The notes below the pieces were generated by a model, which worked only from the letters and a program-made list of their open reading frames with translations, was not told where the DNA came from and did no database searches. A stretch of DNA of 64,000 bases, from assembly GCF_902713425.1 (NCBI RefSeq), contig NC_081246.1, forward strand, positions 437,501 to 501,500, written 5' to 3'. Made by a program: the position numbers and the translations under genes. Shown in pieces: positions 11,251 through 22,559 of this stretch. Numbering within the stretch: position 1 is the stretch's first letter; the number at the start of each line of letters is the position of its first letter. The stretch comes from Acipenser ruthenus. Its lineage: Eukaryota; Chordata; Actinopteri; Acipenseriformes; Acipenseridae.

Positions 11251-12328
11251 TCCTGTGGCAGTGCCCTGTCTGTCTGTCTGTCTCTCTCTCGTCTGGTGTA
11301 GGTTATGCAGACTTTGCCAGAGTCCTGACTCAAATCCATATCTTAGAACAGATACTTTTATTACTATAACTGAATTTAATTTTTGTTAATTAGGCAATTA
11401 ATCATCAATTTACTCATACACTAACAATCATATACAGCTATAAACAATAACATTTCAAATTGGAGTTGGAAACTTTAAACGCGGTGCTGAAAAGTAAACT
11501 TGAGAAACGGAGAATGTATTTGTAGCGTTGACTTTTGCAGGAGGTAATCAGGAAGCAGGGGTGTCGTAATGAAACTTTTTATTAAGTGTTGAACTGCAAA
11601 AAATAAATAAAGAACTATTTACAAAAAACAATTGCAGTCTTTTTTCCCCCCTTTAAAAAAAACAAACAAACAGCTACTTCATTTTAAACAAAACCATTAA
11701 TTTAATTACGTTCATGTAGTGGGGATGGTACTTAGTCCATTACAGTAGTGTTTAGAAATACAAGATTGGGAAACTTAACAAATACATTAAAATGAGGATT
11801 TAAAGTGTATATTAATAAGTACAGGTTAACAGAAACTTATGCTGATCTGACAGATCTAATTATGGCCTGTAGAAATTCACCCCTGGTTTACTTTGAAACC
11901 AGACCAAACATCAAATAATAATACGAATATTTTTCATTAATCCATTGTCTTGCAGTATTATTTAACATTATCAATATTCTCTCTAAATAATAAATCTACT
12001 AAATGACAAATTATTTTTCAACAAAGGTTTGTACTGGTGGTGGGTATACATTACGCAGTGTACTACAAAAATGTCTACTAGTTTTCTGAAAGAATTGACT
12101 CAATTTTTTTTACTGCAAACTGTGCTCTGTGGGGAAAAAACAGCTTGACTTTCTGTTGTTACTTGAACATGGAGTCGCATGGTGTGTATTTCACTATCAG
12201 CACACATCTCCTGATATTGAGATGAAGCAGACCAGGGGCAATGAAATTCATTTTCTATCAATCACTTTACTTAAAACATGGGAGGTTGGCAAGGGATACA
12301 GAAAGAACGACAGCACTGGCAAAGCAAG

Positions 12329-12583
12329 TATTATTATTATTATTATTTATTTCTTAGCAGACGCCCTTATCCAGGGCGACTTACAATTGTTACAAGACAT
12401 CACGTTATACATTATTTCACATTATACAGATATCACATTATTTTACATACAATTCCCCATTTATACAGTTGGGTTTTTACTGGAACGCTGTAGGTAAAGT
12501 ACCTTGCTCAAGGGTACAACAGCAGTGTCCCCCACTGGGGATTGAACCCACAACCCTCCGGACACGAGTCCAGAGCCCTAACC
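12329..12583 (-). mobile_element. SINE-1, head truncated
   Basis: The tail with (ATT)n, the full core and the B box are present; the last part of the tRNA-like head is missing after ccagagccctaac. Confidence 0.8.
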
Positions 12584-12971
12584 TCAAGTAACCTCATTGT
12601 GTATACTTCACTTATAATGTATGTTGTAAAATGCACAGCCAGGGACCCATCAAAGCTCTGAGACTGATGATTATATGATGAGTTCTATTCTAAATTCTAG
12701 GCCATTTAAAACGACTCCATTGAACTCCAGTTAGAATATCCAGGTTTTTCAGATTGAAGGCTTTCCTGCATGTTCTGGTCACCTGATCCGGTTTCATGTG
12801 GCTGTATCCAGGTAGTAGGTCAAGTTTCCTTCCCTCTTCTACAGAATCAGACTCAGCAGGTAGTCCAGCATCAACGTGGTCTGGCTCTTGTTTTGTCCAA
12901 CACAGTTATCTATTAGTTAAGTGAAGTTTGGAACACATTTGCTAGTAAATTTAAGTAAAATACTGAGAGTA
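12584..12971. other. Intronic spacer of P2
   Basis: I recognise no exon, repeat or paralogous segment between the two SINE-1 copies. Confidence 0.3.
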
Positions 12972-13201
12972 TTTAGGGCTGTGGACTCTTGACCGCAGGG
13001 TCGTGGGTTCAATCCCAGGTGGGGGGGACACTGCTGCTGTACCCTTGAGCAAGGTACTTTACCTAGATTTCCCATAAAAACCCAACTGTATAAATGGGCA
13101 ATTGTATGCAAAAATAACATGATATGTGAAATAATGTATAATGTGATATCTTGTAACAATTGTAAGTCGCCCTGGATAAGGGCGTCTGCTAAGAAATAAA
13201 T
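12972..13201 (+). mobile_element. SINE-1, head truncated
   Basis: It starts within the tRNA-like head (ttagggctgtggactcttg), with intact core and tail, ending aagaaataaata. It directly precedes intron sequence that is paralogous to 59470-59570. Confidence 0.8.
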
Positions 13202-13762
13202 ACCCGGAGTGCTTTTCTAGCAATAGAACAGGCAATATGAATTGCACAGCCCTGCTCTCTGTAGCTGCCAACATTGTGCAGCAGTGCAGCCACTTCTATC
13301 AGATGCTCCCTTCTATCTGTAGACTGAGGATAATTCCATGCTCTTTTCTTTCAGGGCTGTTCGTTTCTTTAAATCTGTTTATTGCTTTATTAGGTTTTTC
13401 TTCAGTACTTATTTTGTTTTTACATTTTGATTTAGGAGTGCATGGTAACTGGTTGTCATTTGCACATCAGGTTTGAATGCTGAACGAAAATGTGCTTTAT
13501 GGTTAATAGGACACATTTTTACGAGGTGTGTAATGAATCATATGTAAAATAAAATGAAAAAAAAAAAACACCTTTTCTATTTTTCAGATACTGATATGAC
13601 ATTGGTAAACCTTGGCAGAGGACAAGGGGTCAGAAATGGCAAATTCTGGCATTAAAGAGGAGGCCCCAGAGCTGGAACCCGTCCACATTAAAGAGGAGAG
13701 TCCTGTGCTAGAATCAGCAGAATGTGAACACCTTTCAGGAAAGAATACAAAAAAAAACAGAG

Positions 13763-15149
13763 ATTGAAAGCATGCAGAGATGAAGGGCAGGGTGTATTGC
13801 TCTATTGAAAGCATGCAGAGATGAATGGCAGGGTGTATTGCTCTATTGAAAGCATGCAGAGATGAATGGCAGGGTGTATTGCTCTATTGAAAGCATGCAG
13901 AGATGAATGGCGGGGTGTATTGCTCTATTGAAAGCATGCAGAGATGAATGGCAGGGTGTATTGCTCTATTGAAAGCATGCAGAGATGAATGGCAGGGTGT
14001 ATTGCTCTATTGAAAGCATGCAGAGATGAATGGCAGGGTGTATTGCTCTATTGAAAGCATGCAGAGATGAATGGCAGGGTGTATTGCTCTATTGAAAGCA
14101 TGCAGAGATGAATGGCGGGGCGTATTGCTCTATTGAAAGCATGCAGAGATGAATGGCTGGGTGTATTGCTCTATTGAAAGCATGCAGAGATGAATGGCAG
14201 GGTGTATTGCTCTATTGAAAGCATGCAGAGATGAATGGCAGGGTGTATTGCTCTATTGAAAGCATGCAGAGATGAATGGCAGGGCGTATTGCTCTATTGA
14301 AAGCATGCAGAGATGAATGGCAGGGTGTATTGCTCTATTGAAAGTATGCAGAGATGAATGGCAGGGTGTATTGCTCTATTGAAAGCATGCAGAGATGAAT
14401 GGCGGGGTGTATTGCTCTATTGAAAGCATGCAGAGATGAATGGCAGGGTGTATTGCTCTATTGAAAGCATGCAGAGATGAATGGCTGGGTGTATTGCTCT
14501 ATTGAAAGCATGCAGAGATGAATGGCGGGGCGTATTGCTCTATTGAAAGCATGCAGAGATGAATGGCGGGGCGTATTGCTCTATTGAAAGCATGCAGAGA
14601 TGAATGGCGGGGCGTATTGCTCTATTGAAAGCATGCAGAGATGAATGGCGGGGTGTATTGCTCTATTGAAAGCATGCAGAGATGAATGGCTGGGTGTATT
14701 GCTCTATTGAAAGCATGCAGAGATGAATGGCGGGGTGTATTGCTCTATTGAAAGCATGCAGAGATGAATGGCGGGGTGTATTGCTCTATTGAAAGCATGC
14801 AGAGATGAATGGCAGGGTGCATTGCTCTATTGAAAGCATGCAGAGATGAATGGCGGGGTGTATTGCTCTATTGAAAGCATGCAGAGATGAATGGCTGGGT
14901 GTATTGCTCTATTGAAAGCATGCAGAGATGAATGGCGGGGTGTATTGCTCTATTGAAAGCATGCAGAGATGAATGACGGGGTGTATTGCTCTATTGAAAG
15001 CATGCAGAGATGAATGGCGGGGTGTATTGCTCTATTGAAAGCATGCAGAGATGAATGGCAGGGTGTATTGCTCTATTGAAAGCATGCAGAGATGAATGGC
15101 AGGGTGTATTGCTCTATTGAAAGCATGCAGAGATGAATGGCGGGGTGTA
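13763..15149. repeat. 41-bp minisatellite at the acidic exon end
   Basis: About 34 near-identical units of 41 bp (attgaaagcatgcagagatg, then aatggcagggtgtattgctct) vary mostly at a single a/g/t position and t/c in gtgtatt/gcgtatt. The first unit lies about 20 bp past the acidic exon border. A SINE-1 interrupts the right end. About four units in inverted orientation lie at 23006-23176, next to the matching exon of arm F. Confidence 0.95.
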
Positions 15150-15412
15150 TTATTATTTATTTCTTAGCAGACACCCTTATCCAGGGCAACTTACAATTGA
15201 ACAAGATATCACATTATACACATTATACATTATTTCACATTATTTTTTTTTTACATACAATTACCCATTTATACAGTTGGGTTTTTACTGGAGCAATCTA
15301 GGTAAAGTACCTTGCTCAAGGGTACAGCAGCAGTGTCCCCCATCTGGGATTGAACCCACGACCCTCCGGACAAGAGTCCAAAGCCCTAACCACTACTCCA
15401 CACTGCTGCCCT
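15150..15412 (-). mobile_element. SINE-1 capping the minisatellite
   Basis: A full minus-strand copy runs from tail (ttcttagcagacaccc) to head (cactactccacactgctgcc). Its AT-rich tail joins directly to a partial 41-bp unit. Confidence 0.85.
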
Positions 15413-15769
15413 ATATGATGACACCTTCACGAATCCATAATGTGTCTTAATACAGCTGTATAAATCATTTTGACATCCCTTGTTACTTTATTTCACAGGT
15501 TTAGAGTCTGCACACGATGCTGCGCCATTATGTTCTTCAGGGCTGTACATTCACTTCCGTGGGTTAGTACCCTTACGGATTACTGTCTTCTTAAGGAAAA
15601 AACAGGGTATTCATCTGTGTGTACACATATTCCTAACATAACGCTGCAGTTTCAAATTGAGCACTTGACATTAATACTTTCACAAATGTCTCAAAATACA
15701 ACAGATCGATTGCTTTTTGCATACATCTCGCATGTTACGATAGTAATGCATGTTTCTCTTTTCATTTAG

Positions 15770-15905
15770 GCAATACAACATATAGGGCATCAGGGTGTTC
15801 CTTATTATGTAATCGGGGACGCTGCGTACCCTTCTACTGCCGTGGCTTATGAAGCCCTACCCCTCCGGACGGCTCACAGCTGAGCAGGAAACGTTCAACA
15901 CCACA
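15770..15905 (+). pseudogene. PIF/Harbinger transposase fragment (DDE nuclease)
   Basis: The stretch reads VIGDAAYP and then, after a one-base shift, LLPWLMKPYPSG and LTAEQETFNT. This is the Harbinger nuclease signature: a GDsaYPL-like motif with the catalytic Asp, PWLmkPY, then a q-x2-FN block. The rest of the nuclease, including the last acidic residue, is missing, and a SINE-2 follows at once. It lies 0.5 kb from the 3' end of the Myb/SANT gene, in convergent orientation, as in two-gene Harbinger elements. Confidence 0.6.
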
Positions 15906-16146
15906 CTTATTATTATTAATTGTTTATTTAGCAGACACCTTTATCCAAGGCGACTTACAGAGACTAGGGTGTGTGAATTATGCATCAGCTGCAGAGTCAC
16001 TTACAATTACGTCTCACCCGAAAGACGGAGCACAAAGAGGCTAAGTGACTTGATCAGGGTCACACAATGAGCCAGTGGCTGACGTGAGATTTGAACCGGG
16101 GCCTCCTGGTTACAAGCCCTTTTCTTTAACCACTGGACCACACACC
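15906..16146 (-). mobile_element. SINE-2 next to the Harbinger fragment
   Basis: A full minus-strand copy has head ggtccagtggttaaagaaaa and tail gtcgccttggataaaggtg. It is inserted at the broken end of the transposase fragment. Confidence 0.8.
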
Positions 16147-16415
16147 CACTTGGGCAAGTACAACCTGTGTCAGGAACAAAATGAAGGGTTCAGGAATCAG
16201 TGGCTGCTGCCTGAGAGACAGGCAGCGTAAAGGCTACCTCAGCCACCAGGTTCAGTTGGACAGCAGCGATCCGAGGAGGCTTGTGCGATCACAGACTCTC
16301 TCCTTTCTTTAATATAAGTTGTGTTGCATTTTACCTTTGTGTTAAATATTAATAATAATAAAAAACACAACCAATGCACTCATTTGTAATTCTACTGTAG
16401 TATTTATGTAGGGGC

Positions 16416-17879
16416 CTACATATTACAGTTGTGGGACACCTCTTCCTCCCCTGGTACGGGCGCCTCTCTTGGAGGGGGACCTGCACAGCGAATAGATTGT
16501 CCCCCGTCTTGTGTTCTGCCAGGAGAAGCCACAGCTGGGTCAGTGACAACGTCAGCCGCAGGTGGGTGGGATGTCGCAGCCTCAGCAATGCTGTGCAGGA
16601 ACTCAGAGAACATTGCCACGGTTTGCTGGTGTTGATGCTGCTGCTGTCTCATCCACCTCGACCAGTCGTGCCGACGGCGGCGCTCTGCCTGCTGGAAGAG
16701 GAACTGTTGCCTTGCAGCTGCGACTTGCATCTGGCGTCGCATTAGTCTCATTTCTAGGAGACTGGACCGCCTGTACTCAGTTACTAAAGAGCATTGTGAT
16801 GGGCGAGCATTGCGACGTCCTGGGGGTGGGGTGGGGTTAAAAAAAAAAAAAAAAAAATCAAATAAGAAATAAATAACAGTTTGCAATAGCTATTGTTGAT
16901 TTCACATATACACTTAAACCCAATGCATCAAAACATAGGAGGCTGTGTGGTCCAGTGGTTAAAGAAAAGGGCTTGTAACCAGGAGGTCCCCGGTTCAAAT
17001 CCCACCTCAGCCACCGACTGACCCTGAGCAAGTCACTTAACCTCCTTGTGCTCCGTCTTTCGGGTGAGACGTAGCTGTAAGTGACTCTGCAGCTGATGCA
17101 TAGCTCACACACCCTAGTCTCTAAGTCGCCTTGGATAAAGGCGCCTGCTAAATAAACAAAAATAAATAAATAAAACTTTAAGACAAAAAAATACACTCAC
17201 GTTCTCTAGCTGGCACATCAGGCTGTGGATGCGGAGTCTCATCCACCAATTCTGCCTCCTCAGTTGCCTCCTCTTGCCGCTCCACGCGTGTGGCATCTGA
17301 ATCGGACCGTTTGCTCAGCTCTTCAGCTTGCGGTCGTGGACTGGAGGAGGCTGTGGCTGCGGATTGCGATGCAGTAGTAACACTGGTGGAGGGGTCTTCA
17401 AAACACACAGGTATTACAATTCATTTTAAGTAGCGGGAATGCAAGTTACAAGGCGACTGTTGAATGTACAAGATGGTACCTTGATCAAGACAGGAGGATG
17501 ACGCCTGGGATGCAGCGTGCTGGGAGGTGCCAGTCAAGTGGGCAGCTGCCACTGGCCGCCGTCCCAGTAAACCGTTCATCTCTTCCCAGAACCGGAACCG
17601 GGACTGTCCTGCTTCTCCCGAACGGCACCGCCTTGCTCGTTCCTGCAGGTAGGACTGCTTCAGCTTTTTGAATTTGTCCCTGGTTTGCGGGACTGTGCGT
17701 TCTGTTCCTCGTCTAGAGAGGGCATTGACCACTTGTTGGTACACATGCTGGTTGCGCTGTTTGGGGCGATCGAGCCGACTCATCACGCCCAGGTCACTGA
17801 CTACATTTATTAATGCCCGGGTCTCCTCCTCAGTCCAGCGAAGATGAGTGGTGGGCGCACACGTGTTGCCTTCAGACAT
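16416..17879 (-). CDS. Myb/SANT-like DNA-binding protein, 332 aa, Harbinger-type
   Basis: Three exons, 17879-17480 (400 bp), 17395-17201 (195 bp) and 16819-16416 (404 bp), total 999 bp with phase-1 introns. The first intron is only 84 bp. Residues about 12-105 form a trihelix-like Myb_DNA-bind_4 domain (LRWTEEETRALINVV, then a QTRDKFKKLKQSYLQ helix and FRFWEEMNGLLG). A Ser/Pro/acidic linker follows, then an Arg/Gln-rich helical C-terminus (QQAERRRRHDWSRWM). Such proteins are the second gene of PIF/Harbinger transposons and guide the transposase to DNA and the nucleus; domesticated versions act as transcription factors. The frame is clean although the nearby transposase is a relic. Exon 2's acceptor has a weak pyrimidine tract. 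Confidence 0.75.
16937..17174 (+). mobile_element. SINE-2 in intron 2 of the Myb/SANT gene
   Basis: A near-full copy with head aggaggctgtgtggtccagt and tail gtcgccttggataaaggcg lies antisense to the host gene and does not touch its splice sites. Confidence 0.85.
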
Positions 17880-18068
17880 AACTGGTGAGCAAAAGCAAGG
17901 GAATTTCAATTACAGACGTTTAAACAGCACACTCTCTCTTCAAGTTTAACTCTAGCATAGGTATTCTGATACAGCTGTAGCGGAACACGGTTCGTGGAAC
18001 ATTTCTAAGTGCTTGTATACAGACCTGTAAACCCACTTAGGAATGCAGCATGATGTACAGGGTGATTC

Positions 18069-18124
18069 GAAAGTAAGTTTGCCACATCAATGCACCACAT
18101 CATTGACGTGGTAAACTTACTTTC
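18069..18124. repeat. 56-bp near-perfect hairpin
   Basis: Arms of 24 bp (gaaagtaagtttgccacatc plus aatg, and its partner cattgacgtggtaaacttac plus tttc) pair with two mismatches around an 8-bp loop, caccacat. It could be a minute palindromic transposon end pair or a structured RNA. Nothing else marks it as a gene. Confidence 0.7.
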
Positions 18125-18962
18125 TAATAACATTAATAAGCTGCCAGCATTATCGTTACAATAAAGTACAGCGTTGCTAACCACAAAACCCCTCAGCCAC
18201 TTACTTCCCATCATCTTGGAAGCCACAGCAAACTGACCTATTGCCTCCCAAAACGTGCATGTGCATCGCCACTTCACGGGTAAATATCCACACATGGAAA
18301 CTCCCCCATTTGGGGACACCTATCGGGGGAACCTCGAGTTTGGAAGCTGATTTAAGAACAAATAAATATTTTATTTGTTTTTGTTTGTCTGGAGCGATCT
18401 GTTTTTGAGAGTTCTGGCTGTGGACAGGTGTCGGAACGCTGGGTGAAATCGAAGCAGTGTTCCTACACCTGTGCTGGCTGTTTTTACCTGCTGTGTTTAT
18501 TTTTTCCATGGGCACACTGGATTACAAATAGGCATTTTTGCTTGGACAATTCGTTTTTTTTTTTTTTACCGGGGTTAAAACGAGCACCTCGATACAAAAG
18601 GGTAATGGCTATTGGCTTTTTCATTAAGAGCTGAGATTGTTACTGTATAAATGACACCTTTTATGGGGGTGTGGTTGCAACCGCTAAAAAAATGAGAACG
18701 ACAGGTCGGGATGCATTTGCAAATGCCACTCAGGCACCCAGTTTTATTCTCAGCCACGCACTACAAGAAAGAAACTGCGATGCCCTACCAGCGATGGAAG
18801 GCCACAGGTGAACACAACCGTAATGAAAAACACAAAAAGAAAAACTAATAGCTAAACAAAAATAAAAGTTGGTCATTACAACGGAAGTGCGCTGCTCCTA
18901 CTAACTGACAAACTCTGACGCCAGCTGAACTCACGGTGTGACGGAGTTCAGAAATATGCTTT
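18125..18962. other. Unassigned spacer
   Basis: Overlapping minus-strand frames of about 100 codons at 18005-18515 have no recognisable domain. No repeat family was identified. Confidence 0.3.
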
Positions 18963-19760
18963 TCACCTGCTCACCACACAGAGTGGCCTCTTCCTTTCAC
19001 AGCCACAGGTATCTGGCGTCACATTTAAAGTTAACCTTACCATGACATATTCCCAAATGAATGTCGTCTCCACCGGTTTAAAATCGTGGCAGCCCGAGCC
19101 CAATCGCATACTAAAAAACCTTCCTCCTGCTCCACCATCAACCTCTTCAGTTGTTCCATGGCCTGGTAGACGGTTCCACCGTGTAGCATTTGGTATTAGG
19201 AAAAAGACATCAAAGGGTGGCATTGATCAAGTCCGATGCCTGTGTGCGTTCTGTGTTTGTTCAGTGGCTGGCATTTTCCAAATGTTGCCCTTGAGATCCT
19301 CTTGAATGCATCGGATGCACTTATAACTTCTGTATCACTGATCGCAACAAGTTTGAGGGTGTGACACATTGATTTTCCACATGAGACGTCTGTTACATCC
19401 TGAAACAGAAGCTGTTCTTCATCAGCTTCTTCAACTTCTTCATCGTCAGCAAACAAACGGAAAGTTTGAATAAAAGTTTGAGCCGCTGTCATTTTCACCT
19501 TGTTCTGTATAAGGAATTCCACGTGGACGTCGTCCAGCATCGAAGCAAGGAAATCATACTAAGAGTCGCCGACAAGCCAACGCTCCTGACCAGACTGCTA
19601 GAGAGTCTAGTGGATGGGAATGCCGAGAAAGCTTCTGTTGTTGCAGGACTATCCGTCTGCTGTAGTTGACGCAAAATCAAGCTTTGCCAACGCATTTTAG
19701 AAGGTTTTTCTTCATGGTGGTGAAATCATCTTCCACCACCTTTACCAGAGTCTTCCTAGA
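18963..19760 (-). pseudogene. Degraded hAT-like transposase relic
   Basis: On the minus strand a frame reads FDVFFLIPNATRWN and then, in another frame, VYQAMEQLKRLMVEQEEG. The TRWN motif followed by a helical stretch resembles the middle of hAT-superfamily transposases (TRWNSTY region). Upstream frames include TFIQTFRLFADDEEVEEADEE. Several frame changes separate the pieces. Family assignment rests on this short motif only. Confidence 0.35.
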
Positions 19761-19936
19761 CATCAGTTGCCTTGTTGGTTGTAGCCCATGGAAAAGTTCC
19801 CAGAACCCAGGTCAATCAACGTTGTTGAATGGTTAAAGTTCTTTCACAACAAAATTCAGGACCAGCTGGCCCACCTTCTTCTGGTTCACAATGGTTGCTC
19901 CAGGTGCACTAGCTTGGAAGAATGGAGCTGCACTTT

Positions 19937-20110
19937 AGAACATAAGAAAGTTTACAAACGAGAGGAGGCCATTCAGCCCATCTTGCTCGTTTGGTTGTTA
20001 GTAGCTTATTGATCCCAGAATCTCATCAAGCAGCTTCTTGAAGGATCCCAGAGTGTCGGCTTCAACAACATTACTGGGGAGTTGGTTCCAGACCCTCACA
20101 ATTCTCTGCT
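19937..20110 (-). mobile_element. CR1-like LINE 3' segment
   Basis: It is the inverted match of 26786-26960: gaacataagaaagtttacaa, then acgagaggaggccattcagc. This dispersed sequence is typical of a non-LTR retrotransposon 3' end in fish; I place it near CR1 without proof. Confidence 0.45.
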
Positions 20111-20739
20111 AACTTTGATGGAGGATCACCACTGAAAGCTCTTTCTGGTGTGTTTGCTGGCATCCTGTAGGTTTCTCAGCTGCTACACCTTTGATGGATG
20201 AACCCTCTGTAAAAAAAAAAAAAAAGGAAATAATGTTTCACAAATGCTTTTTTATACCGATGTAAATTGCAAAAAAACAGAACAAAACTTCACAACCAAA
20301 TTTGGAAAAAAATTATTTAAAATTTCAAGAAGTGGAGAAATTTAAAAGAAAAAATGATATTAATAATTACTACATGATGTTTAACTGACAAGGTAAACTT
20401 GTAGTGGTTGCCGATCAAATATTTAAATAAATCGATTACAAATACAATTAATAATATTAATCAATCAAGTAATCAGTACATTTTTATTCATGTAAATGTA
20501 TTTAAATTTTAAAAATATAGAAAAACACAGGTTACTCTTGTACATCCTAGATCATATTCTGTAATCTCTCAAATTCAAATAGTTTTTCGAGTTGAGTAAA
20601 TGTGAACAGCAGGGATAGGAAATGGAAATGCCATTGCATTGCATAACAGTGGCAAAGCTGAAGGCAGAATTGCTGTCATGGATGGCCAAAGCACTAAAAC
20701 ACAAGTCATTTTATAATGTTTCCTTGCCATTCCTAGCTT

Positions 20740-20741
<2 letters not shown>
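20111..20741. other. AT-rich unassigned spacer
   Basis: It contains poly(A) runs and low-complexity sequence. No gene or repeat family was recognised. Confidence 0.3.

Positions 20742-20828
<87 letters not shown>
20742..20828. repeat. (AAT)n microsatellite
   Basis: About 29 uninterrupted AAT units lie directly upstream of a plus-strand SINE-1. This is on the head side of that SINE, so it is not simply its tail. Confidence 0.95.
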
Positions 20829-20832
<4 letters not shown>

Positions 20833-20845
20833 CAGGCTACATATC

Positions 20846-21102
20846 GGGCAGCAGTCTGGAGTAGTGGTTAGGGCTCTGGACTCTTGACCGGAGGGTCGTG
20901 GGTTCAATCCCAGGTGGGGGGACACTGGTGCTGTACCCTTGAGCAAGGTACTTTACCTAGATTGCTCCAGTTAAAACCCAACTGTATAAATGGGGAATTG
21001 TATGTAAAAGTAATGTGATATCTTGTAACAATTGCAAGTCGCCCTGGATAAGGGTGTCTGCTAAGAAATAAATAAATAAATAATAATAATAATAATAATA
21101 AT
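20846..21102 (+). mobile_element. SINE-1, full length
   Basis: It runs from cgggcagcagtctggagtag through the core to gataagggtgtctgctaag and (AAT)n. Confidence 0.85.
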
Positions 21103-21687
21103 GTGTTTTTATCTAAGAAAAAGTGGTACTTCTCAATAAATGCTTCTCGTGCGAAAAATAAGTGAAATATTTTTAACCTATCTTCCTTGTTTTTTGTGAA
21201 GTTTTGAAGGAAGGTGCTTTTGACAACAAAAAATCATGTTTGATTGGCTCCTAAAGGCTTAAAAGTTCCTAAAATACAAATAATGAAATGTATAAAATAA
21301 AAAAGGCTTCCCTGATCTCTGATGACAGTATATATATATATATATATATATATATTTTAACGATTAATTAGTTTTAAAATAACCCTTGAAACTTTTCTCC
21401 TCACGGAATTGCCACCTCAATACCCTGCTAGCTTCTCTTCAGAATCCCAACCCGAGTGTGATCACAAGGCACGGCCAGTGAAAGGCAGCAGGCAAGCATC
21501 ACCGCTGTGCTTCTGGGTAATGTAGTTTTTAAACCAATAAAAAAGTACATAGAAACATTCTTAATGTAAAAGCACCTTATGTGTTTATAGAAAAAAAATA
21601 AAATACGCAGGCACGACCTATAAAACAATTTTAGATAGGCAATGTTAAGACGTTTTGCACATTTCATTATTTATGTGCTTGAGGCCT
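21103..21687. other. Unassigned spacer with a (TA)n tract
   Basis: A (TA)12 run lies at about 21331-21354. Nothing else was recognised. Confidence 0.35.
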
Positions 21688-21934
21688 TTATTTATTTATT
21701 TATTTATTTATTTGTTTCTTAGCAGACGCCCTTATCCAGGGGGACTTACAATTGGTACAACATATCACATTATTTTTACATACAATTACCCATTTATACA
21801 GTTGGGTTTTTACTGGAGCAATCTAGGTAAAGTACCTTGCTCAAGGGTACAGCAGTGTGTCCCCCACCTGGGATTGAACCCACGACCCTCCGGTCAAGAG
21901 TCCAGAGCCCTAACCACTACTCCACACTGCTGCT
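21688..21934 (-). mobile_element. SINE-1, full length
   Basis: It is on the minus strand, with a (TTTA)n instead of (ATT)n tail and a complete head. Confidence 0.85.
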
Positions 21935-22039
21935 GTGGCACTAATGTGGTGGGTGTTCTGTTTTAACGTACTCTAACGTTGCTGTTGATCGAACAAAATC
22001 ACACTGCGGACTCACCATGCAGCCACCCAAGAGCTACAG

Positions 22040-22322
22040 CGTCGGAGGACAACGCAGCTCTCGGGTAGCTTACAGGCAAGCCCGCAGGCGCCTGGCCAGA
22101 CTGCAGGGGTCGCTGGTGCACGGTGAGCCGAGGACACCCTGGCCGACCTAACCCTCCCTCCCCCCGGGCGACGCTCGGCCAATTGAGCGCCGCCCCCTGG
22201 GAGCTCCCGTCCTCGGTCGGCAAAGGAATAGCCTGGACTCGAACTCGCGACGTCCAGACTGTAGGGCGCATCCGGCACTCTACGCAAGTGCTTTTACTGG
22301 ATGCGCCACTCGGGAGCGCCCT
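22040..22322 (-). mobile_element. SINE-3, GC-rich tRNA-derived SINE
   Basis: On the minus strand it begins gggcgctcccgagtggcgca and has a strong B box (cgcgagttcgagtccaggc). It continues into a GC-rich body and ends cctgcgggcttgcctgtaag. A second copy is at 63130-63407 and a fragment at about 29812-29850. It is unrelated to SINE-1 and SINE-2. Confidence 0.75.
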
Positions 22323-22364
22323 ATGTCGGACATTTCTGATAAACGTGTTTAAAATAGGCTTAAC

Positions 22365-22559
22365 TCACCATAACATGCGTCCTGAGGTTGGTGTTAGATC
22401 TTCTCGATGTTTTTCTGCTTTGGTTGGCACAGGAAAAGAAACTTTTTTTCCCCCCCATAGTGGATTGACAGTTTTCAAGTACGGCCATGGTACAACTTCT
22501 CCAGTTTCCCCTCCTTCTGCTGGTGTGCTTTCAAGGTCTTCGTTGCCGTCTTCAGCCAT
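22365..22559 (-). CDS. Exon-like open frame of unknown origin
   Basis: A 64-codon frame starts ATGGCTGAAGACGG and encodes MAEDGNEDLESTPAEGGETG followed by a WPYLKTVNPLWGGKK stretch. It ends in a splice-donor-like atggtgagtt. The acidic start and the aromatic/basic block look like a real coding exon, perhaps the first exon of a transposase or a host gene. No continuation was found in the next 300 bp, where a SINE-3 lies. I do not recognise the family. Confidence 0.35.
   Translation of the reverse strand: MAEDGNEDLESTPAEGGETGEVVPWPYLKTVNPLWGGKKVSFPVPTKAEKHREDLTPTSGRMLW

Larger units (their letters stand above)
10100..13760 (+). pseudogene. Decayed type-2 ZNF arm (copy P2)
   Basis: This is the right-hand partner of gene A. 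The expected basic exon 1 is replaced by a 33-bp minisatellite. Intron sequence at 11300-11880 matches 25208-25545 in inverted orientation. The DQPHSKEV exon is absent. The acidic exon survives at 13588-13740 (TDMTLVNLG, then [17 protein letters not shown] units), but it carries a one-base insertion relative to 23488-23195 and its splice donor reads GA instead of GT. No finger exon follows; a 41-bp minisatellite does. Confidence 0.65.

Noticed and set aside
10383-11339. 318-codon minus-strand frame rich in Gln, Asp and Thr
   Set aside because: It is a by-product of a 33-bp repeat, which keeps frames open on both strands. No promoter or start is evident on this strand.
12972-13201. tRNA-like A and B boxes
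   Set aside because: These belong to SINE heads throughout the window; none folds into an independent tRNA gene by eye.
13763-15149. Possible CRISPR-like regular array
   Set aside because: The repeats are contiguous with no unique spacers; it is a eukaryotic minisatellite.
20742-20828. Long Asn or Tyr homopolymer frames
   Set aside because: These are translations of (AAT)n microsatellites.
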